Below, piece by piece: positions 1-13,049 of a stretch of DNA of 64,000 bases. The notes below the pieces were generated by a model. The model searched no databases, was not told the DNA's origin, and saw nothing but the letters and a program-made list of their open reading frames with translations. Each line of letters opens with the position of its first letter. Position 1 is the stretch's first letter. This DNA comes from Onchocerca volvulus. Lineage: Eukaryota > Nematoda > Chromadorea > Rhabditida > Onchocercidae. Position numbers and translations under genes: made by a program. Location of the stretch: assembly GCA_000499405.2 (NCBI GenBank), contig HG738137.1, forward strand, positions 6,820,001 to 6,884,000, read 5' to 3'.

Positions 1-1753
1 CGCAAGTCAAGCGTCAAACGCAAGCGCAGAACAAATACTCATAAACTAAGCTTGTCTGCCACTATTATATACATTTCTTCTTTCTCATCCCATTTCCCAA
101 CCGTTATAGGCTAGAGCGTACCCGAAAGATTCGATAATTTGCATATGAAAATACTATTTATTTATTTTCAGAAGAGAGAAGAGAAGACGAGAGGGACCAT
201 TGATTTGACTGTTATAATTTCAATAATTCTCAATAATGTACTTTCAGCGTTATTCTCGAATATCTTCGAGGCATTGATAGATTGTTCTGTACTAAATTCA
301 ACAGATCGATAATGGCGTCATCATCTCTTCCATTTTAACCGACGGAGATGAAAATTTATTTAAAATGTTTCTTTGCCTTTCATATTTCTATGTTTCGGTT
401 ATTTCTTATAATACTGTTACAATTAACTGCTATAATTAATTATTGATGATTAATAAATAATTTAGGAGATGATTAATAAATAATTTGGAAATTCATCTCG
501 ATTATGGCTACGGATTGGAAGTCTTCAAATCGTATTTATGATCTTCTTCTACGCAATAGTATGGTAAGATTTTATACCACACATTCATCCAGAAGGTCAT
601 CTGCAAAAATTAGTTCAAATTTTAAAATATAACACCTGCCGTCATTTCATTCATTCTCCTCGATTTGTGAATTTTGAGAATGTGTTGCGCGTTTTTATTT
701 TCAAATACTTTGAACCAGTCGTATCGCGCGGTTATTTCAAACTTCTGTTGATAGGTATGCCATTCGGTAGTGTTTATCTGTGCTGTCTTGGCAGTTAAAT
801 GCGCTCTTTTGTTAACGTCTTTTTATGAGAACTTGCGAATATTCAAAATGGTTGATGTATGCTTTGCAATAAGATTCTCAGTATGAACCAACATTGAGAT
901 GTGAATGTGTCTGTTCACACATACCTGTGCAGTGCATGCAGTGTGTGCAACTCGTTTGTGGTCCTTGACGATGACAGCGCTCCACCAGTTGACAACCAGT
1001 CTCAAGCACTGAGTCATTTCTGAGCTGCGCTCATCACTCTATTATAATTTGCATAGAAATTCAATTATTATATAAATTTTGACTTTGAATAAGCTAACAA
1101 AGAGCCTTTGTCATGAAATCGTCTAATCCTTTTACAGTAGTATTTATAAATAATTGTCAGTAATGTTTACTATTGTACGATGATACCGATGGTTACGGAA
1201 CTGTAGTTTAAAAAATTTAAGTCGATGTTATTTCAGATATTTCGTGATCTGAAATAAAGATGTCTCATTGAATGCCAGGAAAGTGTATAACATTCTGTCC
1301 CAAATGACAATTCGAGGTTGATCAAGAACGAGTCTTCAAAGAAACAATAGTCGAATTTAGGTTTTTCTTTAAGCGATTTATTTCCCCACCAATATTTTTT
1401 AATCAGATGGCCTCGACTATTTTAGATGGAAGTCATATTTTATAATTATTATGCTGCAGGGAACAGTTCTTTATCTTCTAGAAATTTCTTAAGCTTCCTT
1501 AAATTGACTAATATTATTTATTTTCAAATTATTCCACTTAAGTTCTTGTTGGATTGTCGATAATATCTGAAATGATGCATATTAGTTTTAATGAGACTTT
1601 TTCAAAAATATGTACGTATGCCTTCAAACACCGTAACTATATGATGAAGAAAGAACGATCCATAATTCTTAATCTTTGTTTGAAAATACTCATTTCGGGA
1701 GTTTCCATTAGGATTAAAAGTTACTAACTTGTATTTTTATTTATTTTAGAAAT
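1..1753. other. 5' flanking region, no gene seen
   Basis: I see only short, AT-rich open frames with no family resemblance and no consistent splice structure. The only notable structure is a perfect 9-bp inverted repeat at 1230-1255 (listed separately). The last part carries the 5' untranslated region or upstream intron of the gene that begins at 1754. Confidence 0.5.
1230..1255. repeat. Perfect inverted repeat (hairpin)
   Basis: The arms ATTTCAGAT (1230-1238) and ATCTGAAAT (1247-1255) are exact reverse complements around an 8-base loop. It could be a palindromic protein-binding site upstream of the Clc-like gene or a chance structure. No function can be assigned. Confidence 0.5.
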
Positions 1754-1754
1754 A
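1749..1754 (+). promoter_or_regulatory. Splice acceptor 4 nt before the Clc-like ATG
   Basis: The stretch TTATTTTAG ends at 1749 and the start codon follows at 1754. An acceptor this close to the first ATG fits a spliced-leader trans-splice site, or a 5' non-coding exon. Which of the two cannot be told from sequence alone. Confidence 0.45.
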
Positions 1755-3154
1755 TGGGTAATGCAGAACATAGGACAAAGAAGGCAGTATTAATTGGTTC
1801 TTTGGTCTTACTTCTTATTGCTTTGGGTATATCTGTCGTTTCCGTTCTATCGCCCTCATGGCAAGTGGTCGACATACGCGAATTCCGTGCACAACATCAT
1901 GTAAAAATTTTTTATTATTTTGCTTATTTTCGTTTGTTTCTTCTCTCTCTTTTTTTCAATCTCTTTTATTATCTTTTCGTTCATAATAATAGGGTTGTGT
2001 TTGCAGCATGGTTTATGGCAAGACTGTACTCGCCCACACTATCATTCATATGGAATAAGCAGTAAAGAGTACAAGGAAATGCAACATACTCCTCTCTCCT
2101 GCACATATAAATTTGATCACAGTGCTCGGGAAATTATTGATGAAAATCTACTAGATGTGAGTCAAAATAGTGCTGCTGGTGAAGCCGAATATCATCAGTT
2201 CTTTGGTAGTTTCATTTTTTACATTTTTTCAATGTGAGTAAAGATTAGTGTAGAAATCATTGAACACATTAATATTGTCATTAACTCTATATTCGTTATA
2301 TTGTAGGATGGCAAAAAGCTGTGTTAATTTGTTTCGCTGTGGTTTTTGCAGTCAACGGACTGGCGCTGTTGTGTGGCATTTGTGCACCGTGCAGTAATCC
2401 CATTGCTGTTTTTTTTACTGTTCTCATTTTTATCGCATGTTCGTTATTTTTCAGTTTTTCATCTTATTTAGTTTCAAATCATCGAGTACGGAGGATATTT
2501 TGAAAATTATCGTCATGAACATGATACTGTATAGAAGATCTGTATAAGGCCACATCCAATATTAAAATTATATCAAATCAAAGGATAATCTGAACTGAAT
2601 GTTCGGATTATTCTGGATGTTTTGTAATCCATAGAATCATAAAAAACTTTAGATTACTTACTACTTTAGTATTGTTCTCGACCATTGGAAATGCAACATT
2701 CTTCTTTGCTGCTCATCGAGTCGATAGTCGATTTGTACATGGACTTGTTGGCACCTATGAGGTCAGTATCAACATTGCTTCAATTTCAAAAATTGATAAA
2801 AAGAACACTCAGTTGTGTTATTTTGATTCGAAACTCGCTGTACTGTATTTTATGCTTTGCAATTTGTTTTTTCTATTTAATAATAAAAGTACAGTTGAAA
2901 TTTTTATTCTCTCGAATTTGAATTCCGCAAAACTAAACGAATTTTGGAATGACTTTAATTTTTAGCAAGAAATTGGTTCTGCTTTCTACTTATCGTTAGC
3001 GTCGACATCTTTGCTATTGTTTTCATTTCTTCTGGCACTGGTATCAACATATTACTTAATTCAAGATGCAAACAAACCAAATAATGAATTAATTTCACCA
3101 GTGATGCGCGAATTGGTACCATTATACAACTCTACCAGACACACTGCCATTTAA
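1754..3154 (+). CDS. Clc-like / claudin-superfamily four-pass membrane protein
   Basis: A four-transmembrane protein of the nematode Clc-like family, related to claudins, PMP22 and calcium-channel gamma subunits. The likely location is the plasma membrane or cell contacts. The exon model is 1754-1900, 2007-2205, 2307-2453, 2670-2761 and 2966-3154. All phases close and give 257 residues, normal for the family. Segment 1 is at residues ~12-32. The first extracellular loop carries GLWQDC and a second cysteine in PLSCTY, matching the claudin W-GLW-C-C signature. Segments 2 and 3 lie in exon 3 and segment 4 in exon 5. The motif FFFAAHRVDSRFV after segment 3 is typical of nematode Clc-like proteins. 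The donor of exon 3 (at 2454) is weak and chosen because it restores the frame. An AATAAA signal lies at 3236. The precise partner or channel role is unknown. Confidence 0.85.
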
Positions 3155-3235
3155 TTTTGTTATTTCGTTATTTGGATCTCATTGTAATTAGAGATATTGT
3201 TTATTGAGTTTATTTTGAGTTCTTGAATTGAAACA

Positions 3236-3241
3236 AATAAA
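3236..3241 (+). terminator. Poly(A) signal AATAAA of the Clc-like gene
   Basis: A canonical AATAAA hexamer sits 82 bases after the stop codon at 3152-3154, a normal distance for a nematode 3' end. A run of A follows directly. Confidence 0.6.
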
Positions 3242-3754
3242 TCAAAAAAAATCAACACTGTTTTGTCCTTATATCTACTTTTCGCCAAATAGAAGGATGA
3301 GATGTGTTTAGATAAACTCCCGGTGATTCTACATAATGAATTCTGATGATAATCAATTATAAATATTGCTACATTGCTCAGATTTTCAATAAAGTGGTCT
3401 TACTAAATGAATATCATGCAAAAAAAGATGAAACACGACAAGTAATTATCATAGTCAATAATTGCCAAGACGATATTGTGATTTAAATGCTTCCATTGTT
3501 TCCGAGGACATCCTAAATTTTTGCGTTTCTCATCATACTTTTTCTTTCTCTCATTCTCTTCCTTTCCCTCTGGGAGATTGGTTCCATGGCTTTGACTTCG
3601 CTTGGTTATTAGATAGCTAGTTGGAAGTCATCCATATACATTTCTAAGGTAATTTTTGCTTCTTTCCTCCCTATTTATAGCTTTAGAATATCAGTTTCAT
3701 CCTCGATCATTTTGGCGCATTTCGCTTCTTCTTCTTTTCGTTGAATTGGGAGTG

Positions 3755-3900
3755 TTATTTTTTGTATAAATTCCAACCAACAATAGGCGTTGAATTTGGA
3801 ACACGTATCATCGAAGTGAGTGAACAGAAAATCAAATTGCAGATTTGGGATACAGCTGGCCAAGAGAAGTATGAATCTCTCATTAATACTTTTGGTATAC
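3755..3900 (+). pseudogene. Orphan Rab-family GTPase fragment
   Basis: One open stretch reads through the switch I to switch II part of a Rab GTPase: [13 protein letters not shown], then [16 protein letters not shown]. It is most like Rab14/Rab2/Rab4 in the first half. The P-loop (GxxxxGKS), the NKxD motif, the SAK motif and the prenylated C-terminus are not found within 500 bp on either side. The frame ends at a stop shortly after the DTAGQE motif. The acceptor-like AATAG before it is not of the usual TTTCAG form. It therefore looks like a gene relic or partial duplication rather than a working gene. An isolated exon of an unrecognised split gene is less likely. The GTPase identity is sure; the pseudogene status is inference. 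Confidence 0.6.
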
Positions 3901-4734
3901 CACTCTATTCCTGAATTTTCCAGTTTTACAATCCGTTTTGTAAATCCTAAATAACCAAGGATTTTTCCACAAATAGTGTTCAGCTATTGTGAGAATGACA
4001 GACCGTAAGATATTTCAAAATATCAGCACCTAAAAATCAATTGTTTACATATTATTAAATTACGCTGAAAGAACAATCTTGTGAATTTGGGAAAAGAAGA
4101 AAGACAAACTTGGCCGATAAAAGCACCAGTGTTGGACAGATAAGGCTGTGGGAATAATGCGAAATTTATTCCGGTCGCATTTGGCCCACTTATTGCACAA
4201 ATACTTCCATCAAAGGCATTTTTTGCTTCTAAAAAATGGCAATAATTCCGGAAACTGTATAAACATGGTAATAATTCCGGAAACATTGAATTGCAGGAAG
4301 AAGTCATTTATTGTTTGATTTATTTGAATATTTATAATGGTCATTTACATGACTCATTATAAATATTAGAGTATTTCTGAGCATCGGTCTGTAATGTCCA
4401 CTGATCATAAATCCTCCGTCAATCAAAAAATTTATTCAAACTATTTAACACACGGCAAAAGAGGACTCTATTTCAAGTAAACAAAAAAATTCTTTCACAA
4501 CACAATATGATATGCACAAATTAAGTTTCAGATAATAATTAACTCAGTAAATTTATTCAATTTCACTCAAAAAATCGACAATGAATTTTAAGATTATTTT
4601 AGTTTTCGAATTTCAGAGTAATATGAATTAGCACTTTCTAATTGCATAAAAAAGCTACGTGAGTTTTTCATTGTAAGCAGTGTTCTCGTTAAAGCAAAGA
4701 AATTATGACAAAGCCATGATTTAATGGTTTTTGC

Positions 4735-6496
4735 TTATGTGAAGTTTTTCCTGGTAATATTTCCGCTTCCCTTGCATCCGGATACACCATAGTGGCTGAC
4801 ATGTTCGCCAAAATAGTATAAATGATCTTCAATGGTGTAGTGGCGGTAATAACCATCGCTGTAAAAATAGAATCTCCAACAAAATTCTTCACGAAAAATT
4901 GGAAGATGAAATTTTTTTTTTTTCGAAATAAAAAGCAAGTAGGCAAAAGATGAAGACCTGCAAGTTTGGTCCTCATTTTGTGGTTGACCCAGACAAATTC
5001 TGAATGGCGAAGTTTCGGTCATATTTTCGGGATACCAGATCTCAAGTCCGTGATGATATGGTCCGAAGCTGAACCGTGAGCTGCATGCAAATGTTCGTAT
5101 ATTGATTAAACAACTTGGGAGATGCGGTACCTTAAATTGTTGCTTAATTTTCTTGAGAATTTTCCTACTTTCAAAACTTGAAAAAAATACAACAAATGTT
5201 ATTTGAATCGTTTTTGATAATTTTGTTGATTCAATTTGCCTATGACATCGTCCCGCTTGTTGTTTTATTCTTTATATATACATAAATATTGATAAATACA
5301 TGTAAAAATAAAACTTTAATGTCCTGAAATATAAAGCGTAGATCATTGAATGCAACGTAAAGCTGAGCATGACAGAATTATTCATTATCATTGAAAAGAT
5401 AAAATTTGAGATGATAATTTACCAGATCTCCTCGATGTACGACGCGGAAGCTGACAGGTACCAATATATCATGAGCATAGGCATAGTCTCGATTGCCTGT
5501 CCGGGGTTCACCAAATGTTATAAGACGAATATCTACGCTATCTATGCCTCTCGAAGCATAGAAATATGCAAAATGACTGCTGGCCAAGGATGCAAGCGAA
5601 CCGCCAAGCGAATGTCCCGTAAATATTATCGGGCGAGTATTGTTTGTCTAGAAAATATTACCGCCCAAATGAACTATTATCCATATTGTCTTCACTTATT
5701 TGCATGCTAAAACTCAAAAATAGATTTCAGATTCTCAAGTTAAAAAAGACGAACAAATTCACCTCCAATGTTCTTCTCAGCAAATGCCACATATCCTTCC
5801 AAACAGATTTGAATGCTGCATTGAAATAACGTTGTACCGAACCACCTGCAATGAATTCCGCTTTTGGCTCTGCCATACCAGCCAAAATTTCAGCAATAAG
5901 TTGAAGTCTGGAATGTGTGCCACCAAATGCAATGACGATATACATGGGAGATACCGATATATAGTACAAACACTGAAATTAAATGAAAAAAAATCGTAAA
6001 TTTGATACAAATTCTGCAAAAATTTCATCGGCTTACCTTTTCAAACGGTATAATCTTAACCAGTTTGTCTACTATTAACTTTATTCACGCAAAACAAAGG
6101 CAAGAGGACAATTTGCTTAAGTGATCTGATTGTTGGGCATATATTACATTTGAATTGTAAAATGAAATTAGCGCTGAAAAAAATCAAAAAAAAGTTGGGA
6201 CAAAAAGATTTAAAATGTTGAAAATGGCAGAAAAGTATTCTAACTGAAAGAAATATTCAAAAAGTTTTCACCTCATCATGAAAATGATCACACGATACGT
6301 TGCCTTGTCGTAGAATATAAGTTCCGTAATATTTTGCCAGACACTTCGATGGATCTCTAGAATACGCTGCAGCTGCATGCTCAAATGCAAAACGAGCAAA
6401 TTCTGGATCATATTCTTGAGCAGCAATGGCAAACTGCAGTTGCAAGAGTGATAAGAACAAAGTTGTCAACAAACTAGAACACATCACATTCCTCAA
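4735..6496 (-). CDS. Secreted class-3 (fungal-type) lipase
   Basis: A predicted secreted triglyceride-lipase-like hydrolase of the nematode class-3 family. Exons on the minus strand are 6496-6272, 5972-5763, 5647-5423, 5130-4958 and 4858-4735; all phases close and give 318 residues. Residues 1-25 form a signal peptide with a long hydrophobic core ending in AIAA. The nucleophile elbow GHSLGG is at the start of exon 3, the likely catalytic Asp is in VVHRGDLVPHLP across the exon 3/4 junction, and the likely His is in YHHGLEIWYP of exon 4. These are the expected Ser-Asp-His positions. Cysteines near the ends (VSCDHFHDEC, and the GC near the C-terminus) fit a secreted fold. The usual VSFRGT strand is read here as IAFGGTHS, with Gly in place of Arg. 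It is convergent with the Clc-like gene upstream in coordinates. Substrate unknown. Confidence 0.9.
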
Positions 6497-9400
6497 CTAT
6501 TTTTTTCAATCATTTCTGCTATAATTGAAATATCCCTGAAAAATATTTCAATTTGAATTACTGCTATTGAAAGTTTTTTAAATGTGATTAACAAAAAACT
6601 GTATCCAATCTCTGAATACTGTAGGCCAAATGATGTAACTGTACACTGAATACCTATGAATCTTCTGGCAAAATATCGCTTATCATATATATTTTTTAAC
6701 AAAGTTACTTAAATTTCCAATCATTCAAGTCCCATTGATGTATTCAATGGCTAGCTAACAGGTGACCTGATTTATGAGTTGTCCAAATTTAATTCTCCAC
6801 CAAGACAACTGTGATGATTAACAGAGATAGCAAGAAATAGCAGACATCTTCGCCATCGATCATTTCGATCATTGATCTATCCAACGAAGAGGCGTAAAAT
6901 GTTCAAGTAAGCATCTTATCATTGTTTTGTTGTGCCTGGAACGATGTAATTTCGGCACATATTGTGTTTACTGTCTCGCCAAATGCTGCTGTGAATTGCG
7001 ATGTATCTTATCTTGTCCCAGCAGTATCATTTGCGAAGTAACGATAGCGATAATCGCAATAATTCATTCGGAACCGTCTCGTTCCATCCATTTATCAAAC
7101 ATTAGAACGCTCATAAATATTCTTATCAATAACTCATCTTTATCACTCCTTTCGTTAGCAATTTAAAAGTTCAAAGTTCAGGAAGTAATCTTTTATCAAA
7201 TTTATCATATTTATCATTTAATTCGCTTATGCTTTCTTTTTTTATGTGCTTCATTACATTATTCATCACAATTTCGCACACTCTCATATCATCTGTCTTG
7301 CACCACTACAGAAGACATCAAAGTTCATTATAGCGTAAAGAAAAATCGAAGATATTAACTATAAGACAAACTCAATCAATAATAAAAGCAAAGTATGAAA
7401 AGTAGCACAATTGTGACTGCCACTTGCAAATTTATGAAATTGGATGTTAAATTTATGAATTTATTTTTTTTATGAATTTCTGAATTTAGGAAAAGCCTTA
7501 AATTTGTAAGAAAAAAAAAAAACTTAAATTTATGAAACTGAACAAAAAAAAATTTGAACTGGATCTTTTCACGTATATGGAAGAAAAAAAATTAAGCAAA
7601 TGATAATTATTGAAGGAGACAAGAGAAAGAAATGAGAAATGAAATTATTGCAATTAAGTAAAAATTAGTTTTTAAATAAAAGTAATGAAACAATTTCAGA
7701 TATTCAGTTAATAAGTGAATAATTCCTTTTCGGAAACAGACATTCATAAATATGACGAATATTTAATTGTGCAGCAAATTAATGAAAATATGAACAAAAA
7801 TAGGCTTTCGCATAAAAATATTCGATATTCAGAAAAACTTGCTCATTTAGCAAGGAATTAAAATCTTTCATTCTAGAAAAAAAAAAAAAAAAAAAAAAGA
7901 AAGTGACAAATTCATTCTGATTTTCGATCCTTACGTATAGATTCGAATTCTAGCATTCTTCTTCCTATTGCTTGTCCAATAAATACAATATGGTAGAAGT
8001 AAAATGAATGCTCCTTATGTATTCAAAGCATTTACATACACAAAGATTAAAGTAAAAAAGAAGGGCCTAAATTAGACAAAATCAAGCATTAAATTATTGG
8101 TTGAAACAAAGAATCCATGAATTCAGAATGCTAAACTCACAGAGGACGTATTAATTCTGCCACTAAGTTCACACTAAGATTTTCCATCTTTTTCTTCACA
8201 AATTTCGACTATACAATGGGGTGATAGCGACTAAAAAATTTAAAATCACATTAGTAAGGTGTGAATTGCTAATTAGTTCTTCTTGGTTAAACAAGTATCC
8301 GTCAATTTAATCAGGGAAAAAGAAGAGATCGAAATAATTTTATTCGACAAATTATCACTTTGAATGCTAAAATTAAATCAAACAATCACGGATTTTCGAA
8401 AATAAGATTATTTCAATTTTCAGAACATCACATCATAATGATGACTATTATACTCTCATTTCCGCTAATTTTATATCAAAAGATTAAATTAAAAGGTTAC
8501 TGTAATCAATTTTATTGATGATGTCTATCATTTTCATTTTTTCCCCTTTTTTCGCCGTCCTAGAAAATTTCTCTTCTTATCATCACTTTCGTTTGCAAAA
8601 GAGAGCGTGGACCATTGTTTCGTGAAAAACACACAAAAGCTTTTCTATTTGCTAGCAACCTTCTGAAGCAGCCGAGAAACAAAAGAATAATAATGGCCTT
8701 GGGAACATAAGATATTTCATATTCTTCAATTCCAGCACGGAATCATCTAATTGGTTATTATCCTTATGTTGCTAGTAACTTCGTTTTTCCTTTCATCTGG
8801 CTAATTTATTGACATTGGGTCTTTCACATCATGGAGCAGACGTAGAGCTTCCAATAATTTATGCTTCAGATGCACATCTGCATGGAATCGCGAAAACAAA
8901 AAAAATAATCCAAATATTCTTCAAAATTTAAACTTTCCGAAGAAAAAGTACCAAGCAATAACTAAATATTTCCTTTTCATGTAAGTAGTATTGAGCTTTC
9001 TGAAAAAGGCATCCAATGAATCCAAATACTCTGGCATTTTTTCTCTATCAGAAAGTCATCCAAATTTCGCTTCAATGTGAACTTACGTGATGAAATGACA
9101 AGCGTTTTCACTGGAAATATGATGCCATGCATATTTTAAATTGAAATTATCGACAATGAGAATTTCAATTATGATAGCTGCAAAACTGTCTTTGGATAAA
9201 AATATTGAACGTATTACTAATATGAGAATTTAGCAGTGCCGAATTTAGCAGAACAAATAATTTTACAGCCAGGAGAATAATAAACTTCACTTCATCTTAA
9301 ATATGCACCGTTGAAGATAATGTCAAAAGATCTTTGTTACACACATAGCTTTCGTAATTCTTCTATTCTAGCCAGAAAAATAATTTCGGACGTCCAGTTG

Positions 9401-12400
9401 CGACCAGTTAAAATTCTCTGAATTATCAGTGTTCGACTCGTCACGGATATATCATCAGTTGTCAGCATGATGGTATTTTAGAAGTAAAAGATTAGATTCC
9501 GGCCAAAAATGAATTCTAAATAGGAAAACGAATTATTTAGAAAATTTTTTACGAAAATGAAGATGTGAATCTTGCATTAATTGGAGACTAAGTCTGCTTG
9601 CAGCTGCATAGTCAAATTTCGAAGGAGAAGCGATGAACATGGCAGCTGCCCTAGAAATATGCTTAACTTAGTAATCAACTTTCAATTCAGTACTCTAATT
9701 TCTGAATTCAGAGTATATCAAACCTGAAGAATCAGTACTATACTAGGCCAGGCAGTTGAAAATCGCGATGAAACAGAAAGAGAGCGAATATCTCTAGGAT
9801 TTCGTCCTATCATGCGGAAAGCATGAGTAAAAGGATGTTGAATTTTGGAACAACTAATGGGCTCATTGACGCATAAAAGCAGGTCTTCTGCAAATGCCCC
9901 CATGGTGTTTCTTCAAGATTCCGTAAATAGTCAGTAGTTGTCTATTGCAGTGAACAAACGGTTTTTTTAGGAGTATCTCCCCATATTATTCAAATTTTGG
10001 CGACAAAAATGTCTAAAAAACACAATGAAAGTGCCAAACTTGCCGCATTATTCTCATATATCTTCACTGAAATAATTGAACCTATTTTATATCAATGCGA
10101 ACTCTTTTTATCAAAAAAAAAAAAGTCTGAAAGACAAGAGAAATCACCCAAAACAACATTTGTTTGACTAAAACTTTTGCAACATTCAAGTAAATCTACA
10201 AACTCTGTACTGTAACTACTATGCCACAACTAATTTTTCAATTAAAAGATCTTCGACCAATAAAAACTCAAAGTTTTCGGATTTCCGGTTGAGATTTCTA
10301 CACTATTCGTAGATTTGGTTGTAATCAAATCATAGATGTGCGATGGATCTATTCTGGAAATCAAAAATTTTTAAATCAAGAAAATATGTATACTCTCCAT
10401 ATCTTTTTTTTTTTTTTTTTTAAACCTTACCTGACATATTGTATAAAGGATTTTTCATTCTTCCACCATTAAATTATCAATTTCTTTATTTTCAATGAAC
10501 TCAATCGTCGCATATTCAAGGTTTCATGTACTCATTAAATAAAGCTAATACATATTTTCAAAAATCTCAACAAACTTTGCCTAATCCTCTCTTAATCCTC
10601 GTTGGGCACCAGAAAACAGATAATAATGAGATATTAGTATGCTAATCAGGCTTACGTTTGCTTTTCAGGTCACTTCTTTTCCTAAAAAGAAACAACTGAA
10701 GTCCATTCCAATGCTATGCACGAAGATATTTTAAGTTCTTTAGCTAATAGCAGAATATTGGCTTGAGCTTGGTAATATTATCTTTACACACAATCTTAAA
10801 ATTTAATAAAAGTATCAGTTCTGTTTTTCCTTGCAAGAATCTCAGTTTTCTGCATTGGCATTGGAGATTTGGTTAATCATATCCAAAGTATATCAAATAG
10901 TTATTTTTTCTATTACGGTGATATTCCCAATTTATTTTTCTTTGGTATATCACCAATTAAGACGACTTGTTTGTAGAATACTTTAATTATAGGATGCTTA
11001 AATAACTAAATTAGCATAGCAAGTAATAGAGAAGGGAATTCGAATCAATTGAACACTTTAAACAATTTTGCTGAAGTTAGATAATCGCATTCAATAGTGA
11101 GTTTTAATCAAACTCCATGAATATTATAAATCTTATACTTTGCCAAAATTTGCGAAAACTATACTGAGGTTTCACTATTAAGATTTAATGATAAAAGCCA
11201 CTTGTAGCCTGCTGAATTGATGCACCACAATATGACTATGCATTATTTTCAACATTGAAAATTTAATGTTATTCGGAAACGTCACTCTGTGACAACTCGC
11301 CTGATTTGATAAGAAAGATTCAAAGAATTTATAAGGATTGTTCCTTTCCATTCTTTTGAATTTTTTCTGGAAGTAAATGAAAAAGTTTCTATTGTTTCGG
11401 TGAAAGTTTTTTCTGAAAAAAGTTCGCACGCCATTTTGACACAACTTTTAGATTTGGATTAAAGCGTAAATTCATTCTGCAACTTTCAAAGAGATAAATG
11501 AGAAGAATAAAATGATTTTATTATTGCACATGAAATTCTGGGATTCACATTAATCTACTGCCTGTTTTACTGAAAAATACATCTCCAAATTCCTCCCGCA
11601 TTTGAGATCAAATAGTCGCACTCATCTACTAATTTATTAGGCCTTTTTCACAGATGTAATTCTGATAACCTACTGCTGAAAATACAAGTAACTTCATGAC
11701 AGGAGCCTTTACTTTGAATCTTTCTATAGCCTTTATTTATTAGGCCCTTTCCCACAAATCTCATTCTGATGAAGTGAATTGTTGTCGAAAGTTTTTTAGA
11801 CAAGTGATGTGACGAATGGATACCATCATACTACTATGTCTTCTATTCTACTAGATTTTCAATTTAAAATTTATGCGTCATACTATTAATGCAAAATTTC
11901 CTGAGTGAATTATAGACTTGAAGCTTAAATTATTGTATTATTTGAATAAGATGATATCAACTTCTTTGATTCAACAATTATTAATTTCAGTTCCACATTC
12001 CTATCGAATGAGTGTAATTTCCAGTGTTATCGGAAGGATTCTATGCTTAAGTAACCCATAACACAAAATACAAAGTGTGAATCGGCCAAAAATTTTCAGT
12101 CTCCATGATTCGTTTAAAATTACCATTCTTCGAAAAGAAAGAAAAAATGAAATACGCATAATATTTATCATGTACCAGTGTACTCAATATTCATAAACGT
12201 AAAAACAAATGATCTCATTATTTCGTTGACAAATTTAGATTTATCGACAGGAAAAAGTTTCATTCTGTTCTTTAGGCATGAATTTGAATTGCTATCCCTG
12301 TCTAGCTCCGTGATATCAAAGAGATATTGTGCTTTCGTCGACGGAGAAAACAGTTCAAGAATCACTTGTTAATGCATTTATATATATATATTTTTTTGAA

Positions 12401-12866
12401 TATATTCTCATCAATCGAAGTTAGCACTGCCTGAGATTTAATGTCGAAATTTACTGAAGACGTAAGAGAACTTCGTGATGGGCGAGTTTCAGAAGTGTTT
12501 CATGACATGAAGTATCTATAATATCAAAACCCACGACTGCATTATCAAAGGAAGTGGAGGTCATAACACATGCTCTCTGACCTTCTCAAACTCTTCGCAT
12601 TAACTGTCGGAAAATCCGAAAAATCTCATCAGATTATACAGGAATATCTAAAGGTTAAATAGTGAGATGATGACGAAATCAAAGGATGCAGTCACAATAA
12701 ACAAGAAATGTTAAAAGTAAACAGCATATGACATTATTGTAAACAAGGAGTATTATAGGCCCGGTAGTGCGAAATGATTTCAAAGGGACCAATAAGTCGT
12801 AAGAATAAACATGTTTCCCGCCAAAACGTTCCGATCCACCGATAAACAAAGTAGAATCAACCAGTC
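6497..12866. other. Long gene-poor interval
   Basis: About 6.4 kb of AT-rich DNA with scattered poly(A)/poly(T) runs (for example 7877-7899 and 10407-10423). I find no family resemblance. The only slightly GC-richer patches with open frames are 8771-8930 (+, no ATG) and 9590-9903 (-, see separate entry). It probably holds the lipase promoter near 6500-6900 and otherwise intergenic sequence or introns of a gene I cannot recognise. Confidence 0.5.
9590..9903 (-). CDS. Unrecognised exon-like ORF
   Basis: A minus-strand ATG at 9903 opens a frame of 60 codons to a CAG/GT donor at 9722. The protein has mixed, non-repetitive composition (starts MGAFAEDLLLCVNEPISCSK). A second open stretch follows after a TTTCTAG acceptor near 9650 and includes AAAMFIASPSKFDYAAASRL. 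The phases do not join simply: the direct phase-0 join meets a stop after 12 codons. There is no signal peptide or known domain. It may be part of a small gene, an exon pair of a larger one, or chance. No function proposed. Confidence 0.2.
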
Positions 12867-13049
12867 ATGAGGCGACAAGTCGGAGATCAGGAAAAGGGGA
12901 AAAGCTCGAAGAATTTAGAAGGTCAAGATATCGGAACTGAAGTCAGTTCTTACGCCGACATAGCAAAATCAATAATTGGAATTCAAAACGATACAGCAGT
13001 TGGAGCAATCCAACAGTTCAGTTCTATTCAGTCTCTACAAGCGATAAAG
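12867..13049 (+). CDS. Small orphan ORF or upstream ORF exon before UPRT
   Basis: An ATG at 12867 opens 61 codons up to AAAG followed by a perfect GTAAGA donor at 13050. Composition is hydrophilic at first (many K, E, G, S), then mildly amphipathic around YADIAKSIIGIQ. I recognise no family. If the donor joins the acceptor at 13479, the frame continues ACT TAT AAC CAC TAA and ends only six bases before the UPRT start codon, so it would be a 65-codon upstream ORF on the UPRT message. It could also be an independent gene whose 3' exon I have missed. Unspliced, it stops at 13067. Confidence 0.35.

Noticed and set aside
5369..5710. Plus-strand ORF of 113 codons
   Set aside because: Antisense to lipase exon 3, which has the GHSLGG elbow and closes in phase on the minus strand.
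8771..8930. Plus-strand open stretch (contains LSHHGADVELPIIYASDAHL)
   Set aside because: Looks mildly coding but has no ATG, no clear splice sites and no family match; kept only as a note.
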